Origin: Cephalopachus bancanus
Lineage: Eukaryota; Chordata; Mammalia; Primates; Tarsiidae
DNA: 64,000 bases
Assembly: GCA_027257055.1 (NCBI GenBank)
Contig: JAPVLO010000083.1
Location: forward strand, 1,612,001-1,676,000
Direction: 5' to 3'
Shown here: in pieces, positions 48,290 to 58,911 of the stretch
How the letters are laid out: each line of letters starts with the position of its first letter
Position numbering within the stretch: position 1 is the stretch's first letter
The notes under the pieces: model-generated
The model's database searches: none
The model's input: the letters and a program-made list of their open reading frames with translations, nothing else
What the model was told of the DNA's origin: nothing
Made by a program: the position numbers and the translations under genes

Positions 48290-49830
48290 TACCTTAAAGC
48301 GAGAATCTGTGAGTGTTAAATTTTCTGTATTCATTTATGTCTGAAAATTTATTTTTGTTGTTATTCTTGAGTGATAGTTGCACTTCAAAAAGATGTCTAG
48401 GTTTGAAGGTTTTTTCGTTATTCTCCTTTAGTGCTTTGAAGGTATTTTTCTGTTGTTTCTAGAACTTGTTCCTGATGAGAAATCTGATGGCAGTATTTTC
48501 TCATTCCTTATAGTATTCTGTGTTTTGCCTATGGAAATTTGATGATTTACTTTATTTTTCATAAGTTTCATTATGGGTTTGGATATGGAATTGAGTTTTT
48601 AAAAATATTATCAGTTTAATAAATCCAATTGCCTATTGCTGGGAAGCAAGGAACATGTTTCACTCCCTGCAAAAGTCTTTGGAGTGAAGTGGGGTTTTTT
48701 TGTCGTTGTTGTTGTTGTTTGTTTGTTTTAATTAAAGACTTTATTTTGTTGGAGCAGTTTTAGATTCACTGCAAAATTGAGAGAAAGTTACAAAGAGTCC
48801 CCATACATCCCCTGCCTCAACACATGCGCAGCCTTTCCCATTATTAGCATTCCCTACAAAAGAACATTTGTTGCAGTTGATCAGCCTACATTGACACATC
48901 ATAATTAATGAAAGCCTATAGTTTATGTTGGGGTTCATTTTTGGCATTGCAGGTTCTGTGGGTTTGGACAAATGTGTAAAGATATATATCCACCATATAC
49001 TATCATATGGAGTATTTTCACTGCCCTAAAAATTCTCTGTGCTCTGCCCATTCGCTCTTCCCTCCTCTCCATATGCAGATTTTTAAAATTAATTTGGCTG
49101 AGCAGTTAGTGAACGTTCAAAATATGAAGGTTAGGGTTTTTTTTTTATTTCTGGGAAATTGTTCATCATTCTCACTTAAGATATGCCCACATATCATTCT
49201 CTCTGTTCTTTCCTTCTGAAAAGATGTTTCCTAAATGTCTTAAAACATTTCTTTTATATTTTATGTGTTGATGTTGGAAGCTTTCCTATTTCCATCTTCC
49301 AACTCACTAATTTGCTTTTTAATCTATATTTAGTTTTCTATTTAGTTCTTCTGAGTTGTTTTAAAATTTTAAATATATTTTTTAAGTGGGGAGGGAAGAG
49401 AAGGGGGAAGGATTGAAAAACCACTCATTGGGTACCTTGCTCCACCGATCATGGGTGACAAGCTCAACAGAAGCCCAAGTCTCACCAGCATACAATATAC
49501 CTAAGTAACAAACCTGCACATGTACCCCTTGAATAAAACATATATATATATGGATTTTATTTTTAGGATATCTAATTGGTTATTTTCCTTAACTGCCTTT
49601 CCTGTTTCATTATCTTCTATTTTTGCTTGTTTGTTGATTTCCTCCTTTATCTCTCTCTGAAGATATTCAAAGTATTTATTTAAAAGTCCTTTCCACTCTT
49701 TATTTAGCCTGTAGTAAATTATTCTGCTTACTAAATGTGTTTGTTTTTTGTTGTATTAGTCGTCTGTTGTTTATTGTGAATTCATCTCTGATTGTGAATT
49801 TTCTTATTTAAGAGATTTTTTTTCCCAAAA
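48290..49830 (-). mobile_element. ancient HAL1/L1M-like LINE with later L1 insertions
   Basis: Antisense LINE sequence, for example 'ttcctgatgagaaatctgat' (48470) and 'cctcctttatctctctctga' (49640). It includes a LINE-1 3' region at about 48735-49075 ('attgagagaaagttacaaag', 'tattttcactgccctaaaaa') and a short sense L1 tail at about 49395-49545 ('aacctgcacatgtacccctt'). Confidence 0.6.
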
Positions 49831-50165
49831 GAATTGTGAGAACTCACAGTTGTCTCTCAGTAGATTTAGCCACATCTTGCGGGAAAAAAGGTGGAGGCTT
49901 CTTATTAGACCTTGATCATATGAACTTTTGCCAGATTTGGTGACTTAGTTTCAACTTTTCTTAGTTAGGTGGGGATATATGACTGAGTTTTGACCAGTGG
50001 AATGTGGGCAGAAGTGATGTGCACTATTTCCAGGCTCAGCCCCTAGACCCATAGCATGGTTCTCTGTGTTCTCTCTGTTCTCTGCTGACAAGATGCAAAG
50101 AATCCATGGCAGGACATTGAGGTATAAGGAATGCCAGAGCCGTGAGATTAGAAGTTTCTATTCTA

Positions 50166-51281
50166 AGACACTTCTCAAAAGAAGACATATGAGCAGCCAA
50201 CAGATACATGAAAAAATGTTCCGCTTCACTAGTCATCAAGGAGATGCAAATTAAAACTACACTGAGATACCACCTAACTCCAGTCAGAATGGCCATCATC
50301 AATAACTCAAAAAATAACAGATTCTGGAGTGGATGTGGTGAAAAGGGAACACTTCTGCACTGTTGGTGGGATTGTAAACTAGTACAGCCTTTCTGGAAAA
50401 CAGTGTGACAATTCCTAAAAGTTCTAAAAAGCTACCTTCCATATAACCCTGCAATCTCCCTACTGGGAATATACCCGGAAGAACTCACGTCACTCCGTAA
50501 AAAAGATACATGCACACATATGTTTATTGCAGCATTGTTCACAATAGCAAGAACATGGAACCAACCCATGCTGCCTATCAAAAGAGGACTGGATTTAAAA
50601 AAAGTGGTACAAGCCGGGCTGGGTGGCTCAGCCTGTAATCCCGCACCTTTGGGAGGCTGAGGTGAGTGGATTGCCTGAGCCCGTGGGTTCGAGACCCGCC
50701 TGGACAGGCGAGACCTCATCTCTACAATAAAGCAAAAAAACAGCCGGGTGTGGTAGCGCGCACCTGTAATTCTGGCTACTTGGAAGGCTGTGGCGGAAGG
50801 ATCGCCGGAGCCCAGCAGGTCAAGGCTGCGGTGGCCGGGAGCGGCCACTGCACTCCAATCTGGGTGACAGAGTGAGACTCCAACTCAAAAAATAAAATAA
50901 AATAATAAAAATAAAAAATGTGACACATATACACTATGGAATGTTACACAGTCATAAAGAAGAACAAAATCATGAACTTCACAGCAACCTGGATGGAATT
51001 AGAGTTTATAATACTGAGTGATCTTTCACAGAAACAAAACTATCACATATTCTCACTCATAAATGGACCATGAACAATTACCGTAATACTATAACAAAAG
51101 GATTGATAGTAGCAGGAAACTGCGGTGGAGAGGAGGGCAGAGAGGTGGGATTGACAGTAGTCAAGATCTGCCTGGGGGGGCACACCTCATCAACAAGGGT
51201 ACCTGCACAATGAATATTTGTATACCTAACCCTGAATTGTACCCCACAATTTAAAAAAATAAATTAATTAAATTAAATTAA
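50166..51281 (+). mobile_element. 5'-truncated LINE-1 with 16-bp target-site duplication, split by an Alu
   Basis: ORF2 3' portion and L1 3' end ('gatgcaaattaaaactacac' to 'gaattgtaccccacaattt' plus an A-rich tail). It is flanked by an exact agaagtttctattcta at 50150-50165 and 51282-51297. The Alu at 50612-50920 was inserted later. Confidence 0.94.
50612..50920 (+). repeat. Alu element, young deleted subtype, inside an L1
   Basis: A sense-strand Alu with GCACCTTTGGG, a 4-base left-arm deletion (GGACAGGCGAG) and AATTCTGG, and a tail of AAATA units. It interrupts the L1 phrase 'gtggtacatatacac'. Confidence 0.95.
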
Positions 51282-51895
51282 AGAAGTTTCTATTCTAGGA
51301 CCCATAAATCCCTGAAAGAATTTATGGGTGGAAATCAGGGAGTCCATAAACCTGGACATGGTACAAAATCACACAATTATTTCCACTAACTTTTATCTTA
51401 AATTTAGCATTATCTTCAGTTATGATTGAAGGCAAACCCCCATCAAATTAGTACCTGTGGCTTTGATACCAAAAGAATTCACAGATATTTTCTTATCACT
51501 GGGTAGTTTAGATTGCTTGCCTTTGTTACTACTTTGGAATTATCCTAATGATTAGGCTCATTTCTAGGTTTTCTCTCAATACCTTTAATGTTTTGGTAAC
51601 TGTATCTCAGTGTAATTGTTTTTATTTGTAATCTTATACATTTTATTTATTGTAATCCTATGTATCTTATTTATTATCTTACATATTGTCTGTATTTTAT
51701 ATTTTATTTATGTATCTAAAAACATTATTCTGAGAACAGGTCCAAATGACTCACCCAATTGCCAAAGGGCCCAAGGCACTCATGTTGATCTATGATGTAG
51801 CAAAAAATAAATCTTTGTTGGTTAAGCATCGAGATTGTTAGATAGCAGAGCTGTGTGAGACCACAGCTAAACAATGGTGAATAATATGATAGTGG

Positions 51896-52320
51896 GTTGA
51901 ATTATGTCCCCCAAAGGATATGTTTACCCAGAACCTCAGAATGTGACCTTATTTGAAATAAGGGTCTTCATAGATATAATTCAAGTGAAGCTCTTGAGAT
52001 GAGATCATCCTGGATTATGGTGGGCCTAAATCCAATGGCAAGTATCTTTGTGAGGAACAGAAAAATAGACACACAGAGAGAGGATAGTGCGAAGATGGAG
52101 GCAGAGATTGGAGTTATGCAGCTACAAACCAAGGAATGCCTATGATTGATAACAACTAGGGGAATTGCATGGGACAATTACTCTTATAGCCTCCAGAAGG
52201 AACCAACCCTACTAACATCTTCACTTTACACTTCTGGCCTCTAGAAATGTGAATAATAAATTTATGTTGTTTCAAGCCACCAGTTTGTGGTAACTTGTTA
52301 CAACAGACCTAAAACTAATG
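51896..52320 (+). repeat. dispersed mammalian repeat, family uncertain
   Basis: It follows a very common repeat consensus: 'gggttgaattatgtccccca', 'cctcagaatgtgaccttatt', 'gaaggaaccaaccctactaa' and 'caccagtttgtggtaacttg'. I do not recall its family name with certainty. Confidence 0.6.
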
Positions 52321-52429
52321 TACTAACAATATTTTTAAACCTATCAACTCAGCATCATTTTTCCAGATATGAATATTTACCTTTGGTCTATCTATTCTTT
52401 TCTATTGATTTTTCCTGCCTCTTCTTTTG

Positions 52430-52640
52430 CTAGTTCTAAAACTTAAGAGCTGTATGATTTTGAGTACATTAGTTAACCTCTCTGTGCCTGCTTCCTTACC
52501 TGTATGATGGGAATAGTAATAATAGTCCCATCTATATGGTTGTTATAAGGAGTAGATGTTTTAGTAATGTTCTTAGAGAAGACCATGACACATAGTAAAC
52601 ACTCAATAAGGTCAGTTATTACTTTTTCATTATTGTGTCT
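52430..52640 (+). repeat. MIR SINE
   Basis: 'ttagttaacctctctgtgcc', 'tgatgggaatagtaataata' and 'acacatagtaaacactcaat' match the MIR consensus in sense orientation. Confidence 0.85.
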
Positions 52641-53261
52641 TTCAGCATATAACATTTTAACTACTTGCACAAAAATCATCAATAAAAGCTATGATTTTCA
52701 TTTCCTTCTTGGAGGACTTAAAATGTGTGGCTAATATTAATTAAGGTGGGGAGACATTTTTCTGTTAGAAGAGTAAAATATGTTGGTAACTAGACTAGCA
52801 ATCACAAATCTCTGTGGCAGGGAGTATGGGCTTAAAAATTATTCAGGTCAAACAAAGAAAGAGGTTGTACAGGTTAAGCATGGAAATGAGAAATAGCAGC
52901 AGAAACTGTTCACCCATTAGTCAATCAGAGAGTTCAGTGGGCAGAATGTGTTGAATGATGTTCAGCCTTCAAGGCAATGATCATCTTGAGAAAACCTTAC
53001 CTGGAATATTAACAGTATTAAATATTTGTAAAGGGAGTGTGCTCATGATGGGATGTGTTTACTGTAACAGTTGTATGGCTGGGACTAGGGTAGGCTTGCT
53101 TTGTCAGCAAAAGAACATAGGACAAAAGCACCCTCCTATATCTTGAAGCCACAATGTGTTTCTGTGGGCATGCTAGTCCTAGTGGTGAACAAAAATCACC
53201 TGATTGTTCCTTCAAATATCTTGTTCCAAGTCACTGTTATAATCCTGGATAATAGTAACAC

Positions 53262-54310
53262 ATTGTGGTTTTGATTTGCTTTTTCTGATGATTATTGATG
53301 TTGAGCATTTTTTTCATATTTGTTTGCCACTGTATGTCTTTTTTTAAGAGGTGTCTGTTCATGTCCTTTGCCCACTTTTTTTTTCAGCTTCCTTCTAATT
53401 TTATTTTTCAAATTTGGTTGGAAAACCTTTCTTTTTTTAATTTTTATGATGTGGGGTACAATTCAGGATTAGGTATACAAATTTTCATTATGCAAGTACC
53501 CTTGTTGATGAGGTGTGCCCCCCGCCCCAACTCCTGGCAGTTTCCCACTACTGCCAATCCTAGCACCCCACTCCTAGCAGTTTCCCACTACTGCGAATCT
53601 TTTTTTCTTGTTGATTTATTTAAGTTCCTTATAGATTCTTAGTCAGAATACCTGTTTTTAATAAGTTGAAAAGCAACACATGGTGAGGAGCAGAGAAAAG
53701 GGAATGCTCATACACTGCTGGTGGGAATGTAAGTTGGTTCAGCCCTTGTGGAAAGCACTTTGGCAATTTTTAAAAAAAAACTAAAACTGTATTTACCATT
53801 TGACCCAGCAATCCTACTGCTGGGTATATACTCAAAGGAATATAAATTGTTCTACCAAAAGACACCTGTACTTGTATGTTTATCACAGCACTATTCACAA
53901 TATCAGACATGAAACCAACCTAGGTGCCCATCAGTGGTGGATTGCATAAAGAAAATGTGGTGCATATACATCACGGAATACTACACAGCCATAAAAAGAA
54001 TGAAATCATGTCCTTTGCAGCAACATGGATACAGCTGGAGGCCGTTTTTTAAAGCAAATTAACGCAAAAACAGAAAACCAAATACTGCATGTTCTCACTT
54101 ATAAGTGGGAGCTAAACACTGTGTACATATGGACATAAAGATGGGAACAACAGACACTAAGGACTCCTAAGGAGGGGGGAAGGTTGAAAACTATCTGTTG
54201 GGTACCATTCTCACTGTTTGGGTGGCAGTTTTAATAGAAGATCAAGCCTTACTATCATGCAGTACACCCATGTAACAATCCTGCACATGTACCCCCTGAA
54301 TCTAAAATAA
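53262..54310 (+). mobile_element. LINE-1 with inverted 5' part (twin-priming structure) and a nested L1 end
   Basis: 53262-53395 and about 53600-53665 are ORF2 sequence on the minus strand. From about 53670 to 54310 the next downstream ORF2 and 3'-end sequence is on the plus strand, with a small gap at the switch. A separate minus-strand L1 3' end (about 53425-53599, 'gtggggtacaattcaggatt') is nested in the inverted part. A 40-bp tandem duplication lies at 53531-53599. Confidence 0.8.
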
Positions 54311-54311
54311 A

Positions 54312-54945
54312 AAAGCTGGGCATAGTGGCTCAAGTCTGTAATCCCAGTGCTTTGGTAAGCTGAGGTGAGTGGATTGTCTGAGCTTGTGGGTTCAAGACCA
54401 GCCTGGCAAAGCTGGGCTCGGTGACTCAGCCTGTAATCCCAGCAATTTGGGAGGCTGAGGTGAGTGGATTGCCTGAGCCCGCCAGTTCGAGACCCGCCTG
54501 GGCAACTTGGCAAGATCTCATCTCTACAATAAAAAAAAAAAAGAAAATTAGATGGGCGTGGTACTGCGCACCTGTAGTTCCAGCTATTTGGAAGGCTGAG
54601 GTGGAAGGATCGCCGGAGCCCAGCAGGTTGAGGCTGCAGTGGCCACGAGCGGCCACTGCACTCCAGTCTGGGTGACAGAGTGAGACTCCAACTCCAAAAA
54701 AAAAAAGACCAGCCTGGCAACGTGGTGAGACCTCGTCTCTACAATAAATAAAAAACATTAGCTGGGCATAGTGGCACACGCATGTAGTCCCAGCTACTTG
54801 AAAAGCTGAGGTGGAAGGCTCGCTTGAGCCCAGCAGGTCGAGGCTGTGGTAGCCATAAGTGTGCCATTATACTCCAGCCTGGACGACAGAGTGAGATTCA
54901 GACTCATACACGCATAAAAAAATAAACATAAAAAATAAAGTAACA
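54312..54945 (+). repeat. host Alu, interrupted by a second Alu
   Basis: A sense-strand Alu starting agctgggcatagtggctcaa in the A-rich tail of the L1. It stops at 'gaccagcctggcaa' (54409) and resumes at 54706, ending with an A-rich tail near 54945. Confidence 0.93.
54410..54705 (+). repeat. Alu nested inside the host Alu
   Basis: A complete sense-strand Alu of the lineage-specific, undeleted type (GGGCAACTTGG). It is flanked by the exact 15-bp duplication agaccagcctggcaa (54395-54409 and 54706-54720), which belongs to the host Alu. Confidence 0.96.
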
Positions 54946-55394
54946 TTTATTAAGCACTATGTGCTTAGTCTATTTGAGTCATAACCCAATCTGTGCATTA
55001 TCTCTCTTAATGCATGTAAATGACCACGTAGGGGAGAAGTCTGGCTATCAGGTAGTAAAAGTGATATTTTCTCTGCCCTGCCATTCTCTCTCCTGCAACC
55101 ATTGACTGAGGCTTAAGGTATCACATAGAATATACATAAGGTATTTGAGTGACCTGAATAGGTTTTTTTAAAAATGAGAAACCTACATTGCCAACATAGT
55201 ACATCTAAATGTGACCATAGGATGTATCTCCTTTATTGACATTCAGGAGACAGGCTCAGTTTCAGATCTGGTGGTTTTCTTTGTACTAATTTTTCCTCAG
55301 ATCTCTAGCTAGCTCCTTTCTGGCACAGGCAAATGTTACCTCAAGACAATCCCCATTTGCCATACACAAGGGGAAATGCCAAAGCCCCCAGAAT

Positions 55395-56230
55395 TTTTTA
55401 ATTAAAAAATTGTATATTCTTACGTGTTTAAACTTGTCACCTTCAAAGCACTCTCCATTTGATGCAATACACCTATTGAGATGCTTTTTTCACTGTTCAA
55501 AACAGTTTTTGAACTTGTCAATTTTGATGTCTTTTAGTGGTTCTGCCGTTTTTTGTCTCACCTCTTCCAAATCAGCAGAACATTCCCTTTGAGGACTTTT
55601 TTTCATCCAGGGAAATAAAAAAAGAAAGCCGCTGGGATGAAGACTGGGTGAACAGGGAGGGTGAGGCATGGGAGTCATGCCGTTTGGTCAAGAATGGCTG
55701 AACACGCCGGGCCGGTGGCTCAGCCTGTAATCCCGCGCTTTGGGAGGCTGAGGTGAGTGGATTGCCTGAGCCCGCGAGTTTGAGACCCTCCTGGGCAACT
55801 TGACGAGACCTCATCTCTACAATAAACAAAATATTAGCCGGGCGTGGTAGCTCGCGCCTGTAGTTCCAGCTACTTGGAAGGCTGAGGCGGAAGGATCCCC
55901 GGAGCCCAGCAGGTCAAGGCTGCGGTGGCCAGGAGCAGCCACTGCACTCCAGTCTGGGTGACAGAGTAAGACTCCAACTCCAAAAAAAAAAAAAAAAAAG
56001 GCTGAACACTCAGCATGGTATTGGCAAGTGCATTCATAATTCACTCACCATGAAATGGGCAAATGCTTAAAAGAACCTCAAAAAAAAAAATTCATTGAAG
56101 CTGAATGCGTCCTCTCAGAACGATGCTGACAGGTACACTGATGCCGATGTACACTTACCTAGTGGAGAACTGTAATACAAGGGGCCCAGCCTCCAAAAGA
56201 TAATTCCAGGGATTTTTTGGGGGCCCCCTC
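55395..56230 (-). pseudogene. mariner/Tc1-superfamily transposase remnant, split by an Alu
   Basis: Read on the minus strand, decayed frames give PPCSPSLHPSGFLFLFP, then KKSPQRECSADLEEVRQKTA, DKFKNCFEQ, a stop, and KHLNRCIASNGECFEGD. This is the typical C-terminal series of mariner-type transposases (PHPPYSPDL...FLFP...FKNCFEQWKK...CIASNGEYFEGD). The more N-terminal part (SVQPFLTK) lies on either side of the Alu at 55706-55998. Stops and frameshifts make it non-functional. Confidence 0.8.
55706..55998 (+). repeat. Alu element with target-site duplication, inside a mariner remnant
   Basis: A sense-strand Alu starting gccgggccggtggctcagcc, flanked by exact ggctgaacac (55696-55705 and 56000-56009). 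It is of the undeleted lineage-specific type with a right arm ending TCCAACTCC. Confidence 0.96.
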
Positions 56231-57080
56231 TTACCTTACTGTAACAACACATGGTACATAGTGGGTATCTTCATTCCTACTGGATGTGTTTTCTTGTCCT
56301 TTTCTTGAATATAGCCTAGAAACCCAGCATACTTTATCTGTCACCCACTAAATTGATTGTCTCCCTCATTGCTGAAACTCCTAATGGTGTACATCAGTGA
56401 GGGCAGAGCACTGACACTGAGGAAATGACTAGCAATTCAATTAAGAGAATGTAGGAATAATAAATAAATAAATAAAAAGCGTAGATTGATTTTTCTAGTT
56501 TAGGTTATCTTTGATTTACCTTTGCATATTTGAATCTGCAGATTATTTAAATATGTACATTTTAATCTTCACATTTTTATGCACATCTTTTTTGTGGCAT
56601 GAAAATAAATTCACGTTTTAGAAGAATCTGACAAAGTCTTATGTTGACATGACACTCAATTAAATAAATACTTTAAAAAAAACAGGCACTTGTCAGGCCA
56701 AATAAATACTTATTTTCAAATCCACTGACTTAACTACTTATTCCAAAATATTTTTGTTCTCAGACCATCTTTTTGAGTAAAATATATCACCTTCTATGGA
56801 CTGGTAATGCCATTAGCAAACCGTGGATATCATACACTTAGTTTCTCAGCTTACCCCAGCAAGTGTAGCTTCTGGCATTTTTGACATCTCATTATTTCCA
56901 TCCTGACCTGATTGTCAAGCACCCTCCTATAAATATATTATCTCCTAATATATTTACAAGCCCAGCTTGATTGAACTCCTTGTGGTTCCTTTATTTTCTA
57001 CTGTCTTGGGGACTTTCTTTTTGCTGCGCCCTGAAGTCTCAAGCATTCTCCTAATTTTCTCCAACCATCCAAGACCTGCA

Positions 57081-57131
57081 GTCATTTTAAAGTTTACAGT
57101 CATTTAAAGTTTAAAGTCATTTTAAAGTTTA
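57081..57131. repeat. short tandem triplication
   Basis: The unit gtcattttaaagttta is repeated three times with small changes in otherwise unique sequence. Confidence 0.85.
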
Positions 57132-57366
57132 TCTCAAGGTCCATATATGACAAGAAATTCATTCTTACATGTTTTTCCAGTGTACCAAATACCTTTTTAT
57201 TTTATTGTTTATTTTATCATGTCAGATTGCATGCAGAACAAAACAATATAAATGAATACAATGCTGTTTGTGTTCTACTTTATGGATAATTTGTTTCATT
57301 TCTAAATATTTCATATTCCAAAGTCTTCTAAACACCAATTAGTAGTGTTTAAGAACTTTAGAATTA

Positions 57367-57660
57367 ACGGGCTCGGTGGCTCAACCTGTAATCCCACGCC
57401 TTTGGGAGGCTGAGGTGAGTGGATTGCCTGAGCTCGCGGGTTCGAGACCCGCCTGGGCAGCGAGACCTCATCTCTACAATAAATCAAAAAAAGCAGCCAG
57501 GCATGGTAGTGCATGCCTGTAATTCTGGCTACTTGGAAGGCTGAGGCGGAAGGATCGCTGGAGCCCAGCAGGCGAGGCTGCGGTGGCTGGGAGCGGCCAC
57601 TTCGCTCCAGTCTGGGTGACAGAGTGAGACTCCAACTCAAAAAAAAAAAAAAAAAAAAAA
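57367..57660 (+). repeat. Alu element, young deleted subtype, 16-bp target-site duplication
   Basis: A sense-strand Alu starting acgggctcggtggctcaacc, with ACGCCTTTGGG, GGGCAGCGAG and AATTCTGG. It is flanked by exact aagaactttagaatta (57351-57366 and 57661-57676). The A-tail is about 24 bases. It looks like one of the youngest insertions. Confidence 0.97.
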
Positions 57661-57679
57661 AAGAACTTTAGAATTAGAA

Positions 57680-57860
57680 TCCTGGCTCTTGCATTAACTT
57701 TCCATATGACTTTGGGAAGTTTACTGATCACCTTTAAATAAGTGTCCCCATTAGCAGGAGTGCAGCAATAAGACCTGCCTCACAGGGATATTTTAAGGAT
57801 TTAGTGAGTATTTGTGTGTAGCACTCAGTTCAATGGCAGACAAATAAATAAATAATTGCT
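57680..57860 (+). repeat. MIR SINE
   Basis: 'tggctcttgcattaactttc', 'catatgactttgggaagttt' and 'cctgcctcacagggatattt' follow the MIR consensus. Confidence 0.75.
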
Positions 57861-57997
57861 GTTATTATTTCTCTGAAAGACTATAGGCTGATGAGATCAG
57901 GGATCATGTCAGTTTTTTTGGTTGTTGTTTTCCCATAGCGCCTGATATTAGATAAAGATGCTTGCACAATAAAGTATTGAATATGTATATATATATA

Positions 57998-58278
57998 TAT
58001 TTTTTGAGTTGGAGTCTCACTCTGTTGCTCAGACTGGAGTGCAGTGGCCGCTCCCGGCCACCGCAGCCTCAACCTGCTGAACTCCGGTGATCCTTCCGCC
58101 TTAGCCTTCCAAATAGCCGGAATTACAGGCATGCGCTACCATGTCCGGCTGATTTTTTGATTTATTGTAGAGATGACGTCTCGCTGCCCAGGCGGGTCTC
58201 GAACCCGCGGGCTCAGGCAATCCACTCACCTCAGCCTCCCAAAGGCGCAGGATTACAGGCTGAGCCACTGAGCCCGGC
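57998..58278 (-). repeat. Alu element, young deleted subtype
   Basis: A minus-strand Alu preceded by a (TA)n tract (about 57980-58000). It has the 5-base left-arm deletion (ctcgctgcccaggc), the extra C (aaaggcgc) and CCGGAATT in the right arm. No clear target-site duplication. Confidence 0.94.
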
Positions 58279-58591
58279 GACTTTATGTATTTTATTCAGT
58301 TACTAAAGAGAGGCTTATTTTTGATAGTTTATCTTTTTAGTGCTCATGTTGTCTCCCCAAATTTTTAAAATCCAAATACTATATATTTGTTTATCTCACT
58401 TTTACCCAGCAATCTTTTCCCTTTCCTAACCCAGACTCCTATATGCTGTGATGCATTTATTGGTCAATGTCTTCCCTGAGTTGTGTGGGAATAATTCTAC
58501 TTACTTCATATGGTTGTTGTGAATATGAAATTAGATAATATAAAGAACTTCTCAGCACAGTGATTAGCATATGTTATAAGCCTACTATTTT

Positions 58592-58895
58592 GTTGTTGTT
58601 GTTGTTGTTGTTGTTGAGTTGGAGTCTCACTCTGTCACCCAGACTGGAGTGCAGTGGCCACTGCTGGCCACTGCAACCTCGACCTGCTGGGCTCCAGCGA
58701 TTCTTCCGCCTCAGCCTTCCAAGTAGCTGGAACTACAGGCACATGCTACCACACCCGGCTAATTATTTATTTATTTATTGTAGAGATGCGGTCTCACCAA
58801 GTTGCCCAGGCGGGTCTCGAACCCTCGGGCTCAGGCAATCCACTCATTTCAGCCTCCCAAAGTGCGGGATTACAGGCTGAGCCACTGAGCCCGGC
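58592..58895 (-). repeat. Alu element with (GTT)n tail and 16-bp target-site duplication
   Basis: A minus-strand undeleted Alu whose tail is now about nine GTT units. It is flanked by exact ataagcctactatttt (58576-58591 and 58896-58911). Confidence 0.97.
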
Positions 58896-58911
58896 ATAAG
58901 CCTACTATTTT

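Noticed and set aside
54211..54779. Open frames of 117-169 codons on the minus strand
   Set aside because: Entirely within the nested Alu pair.
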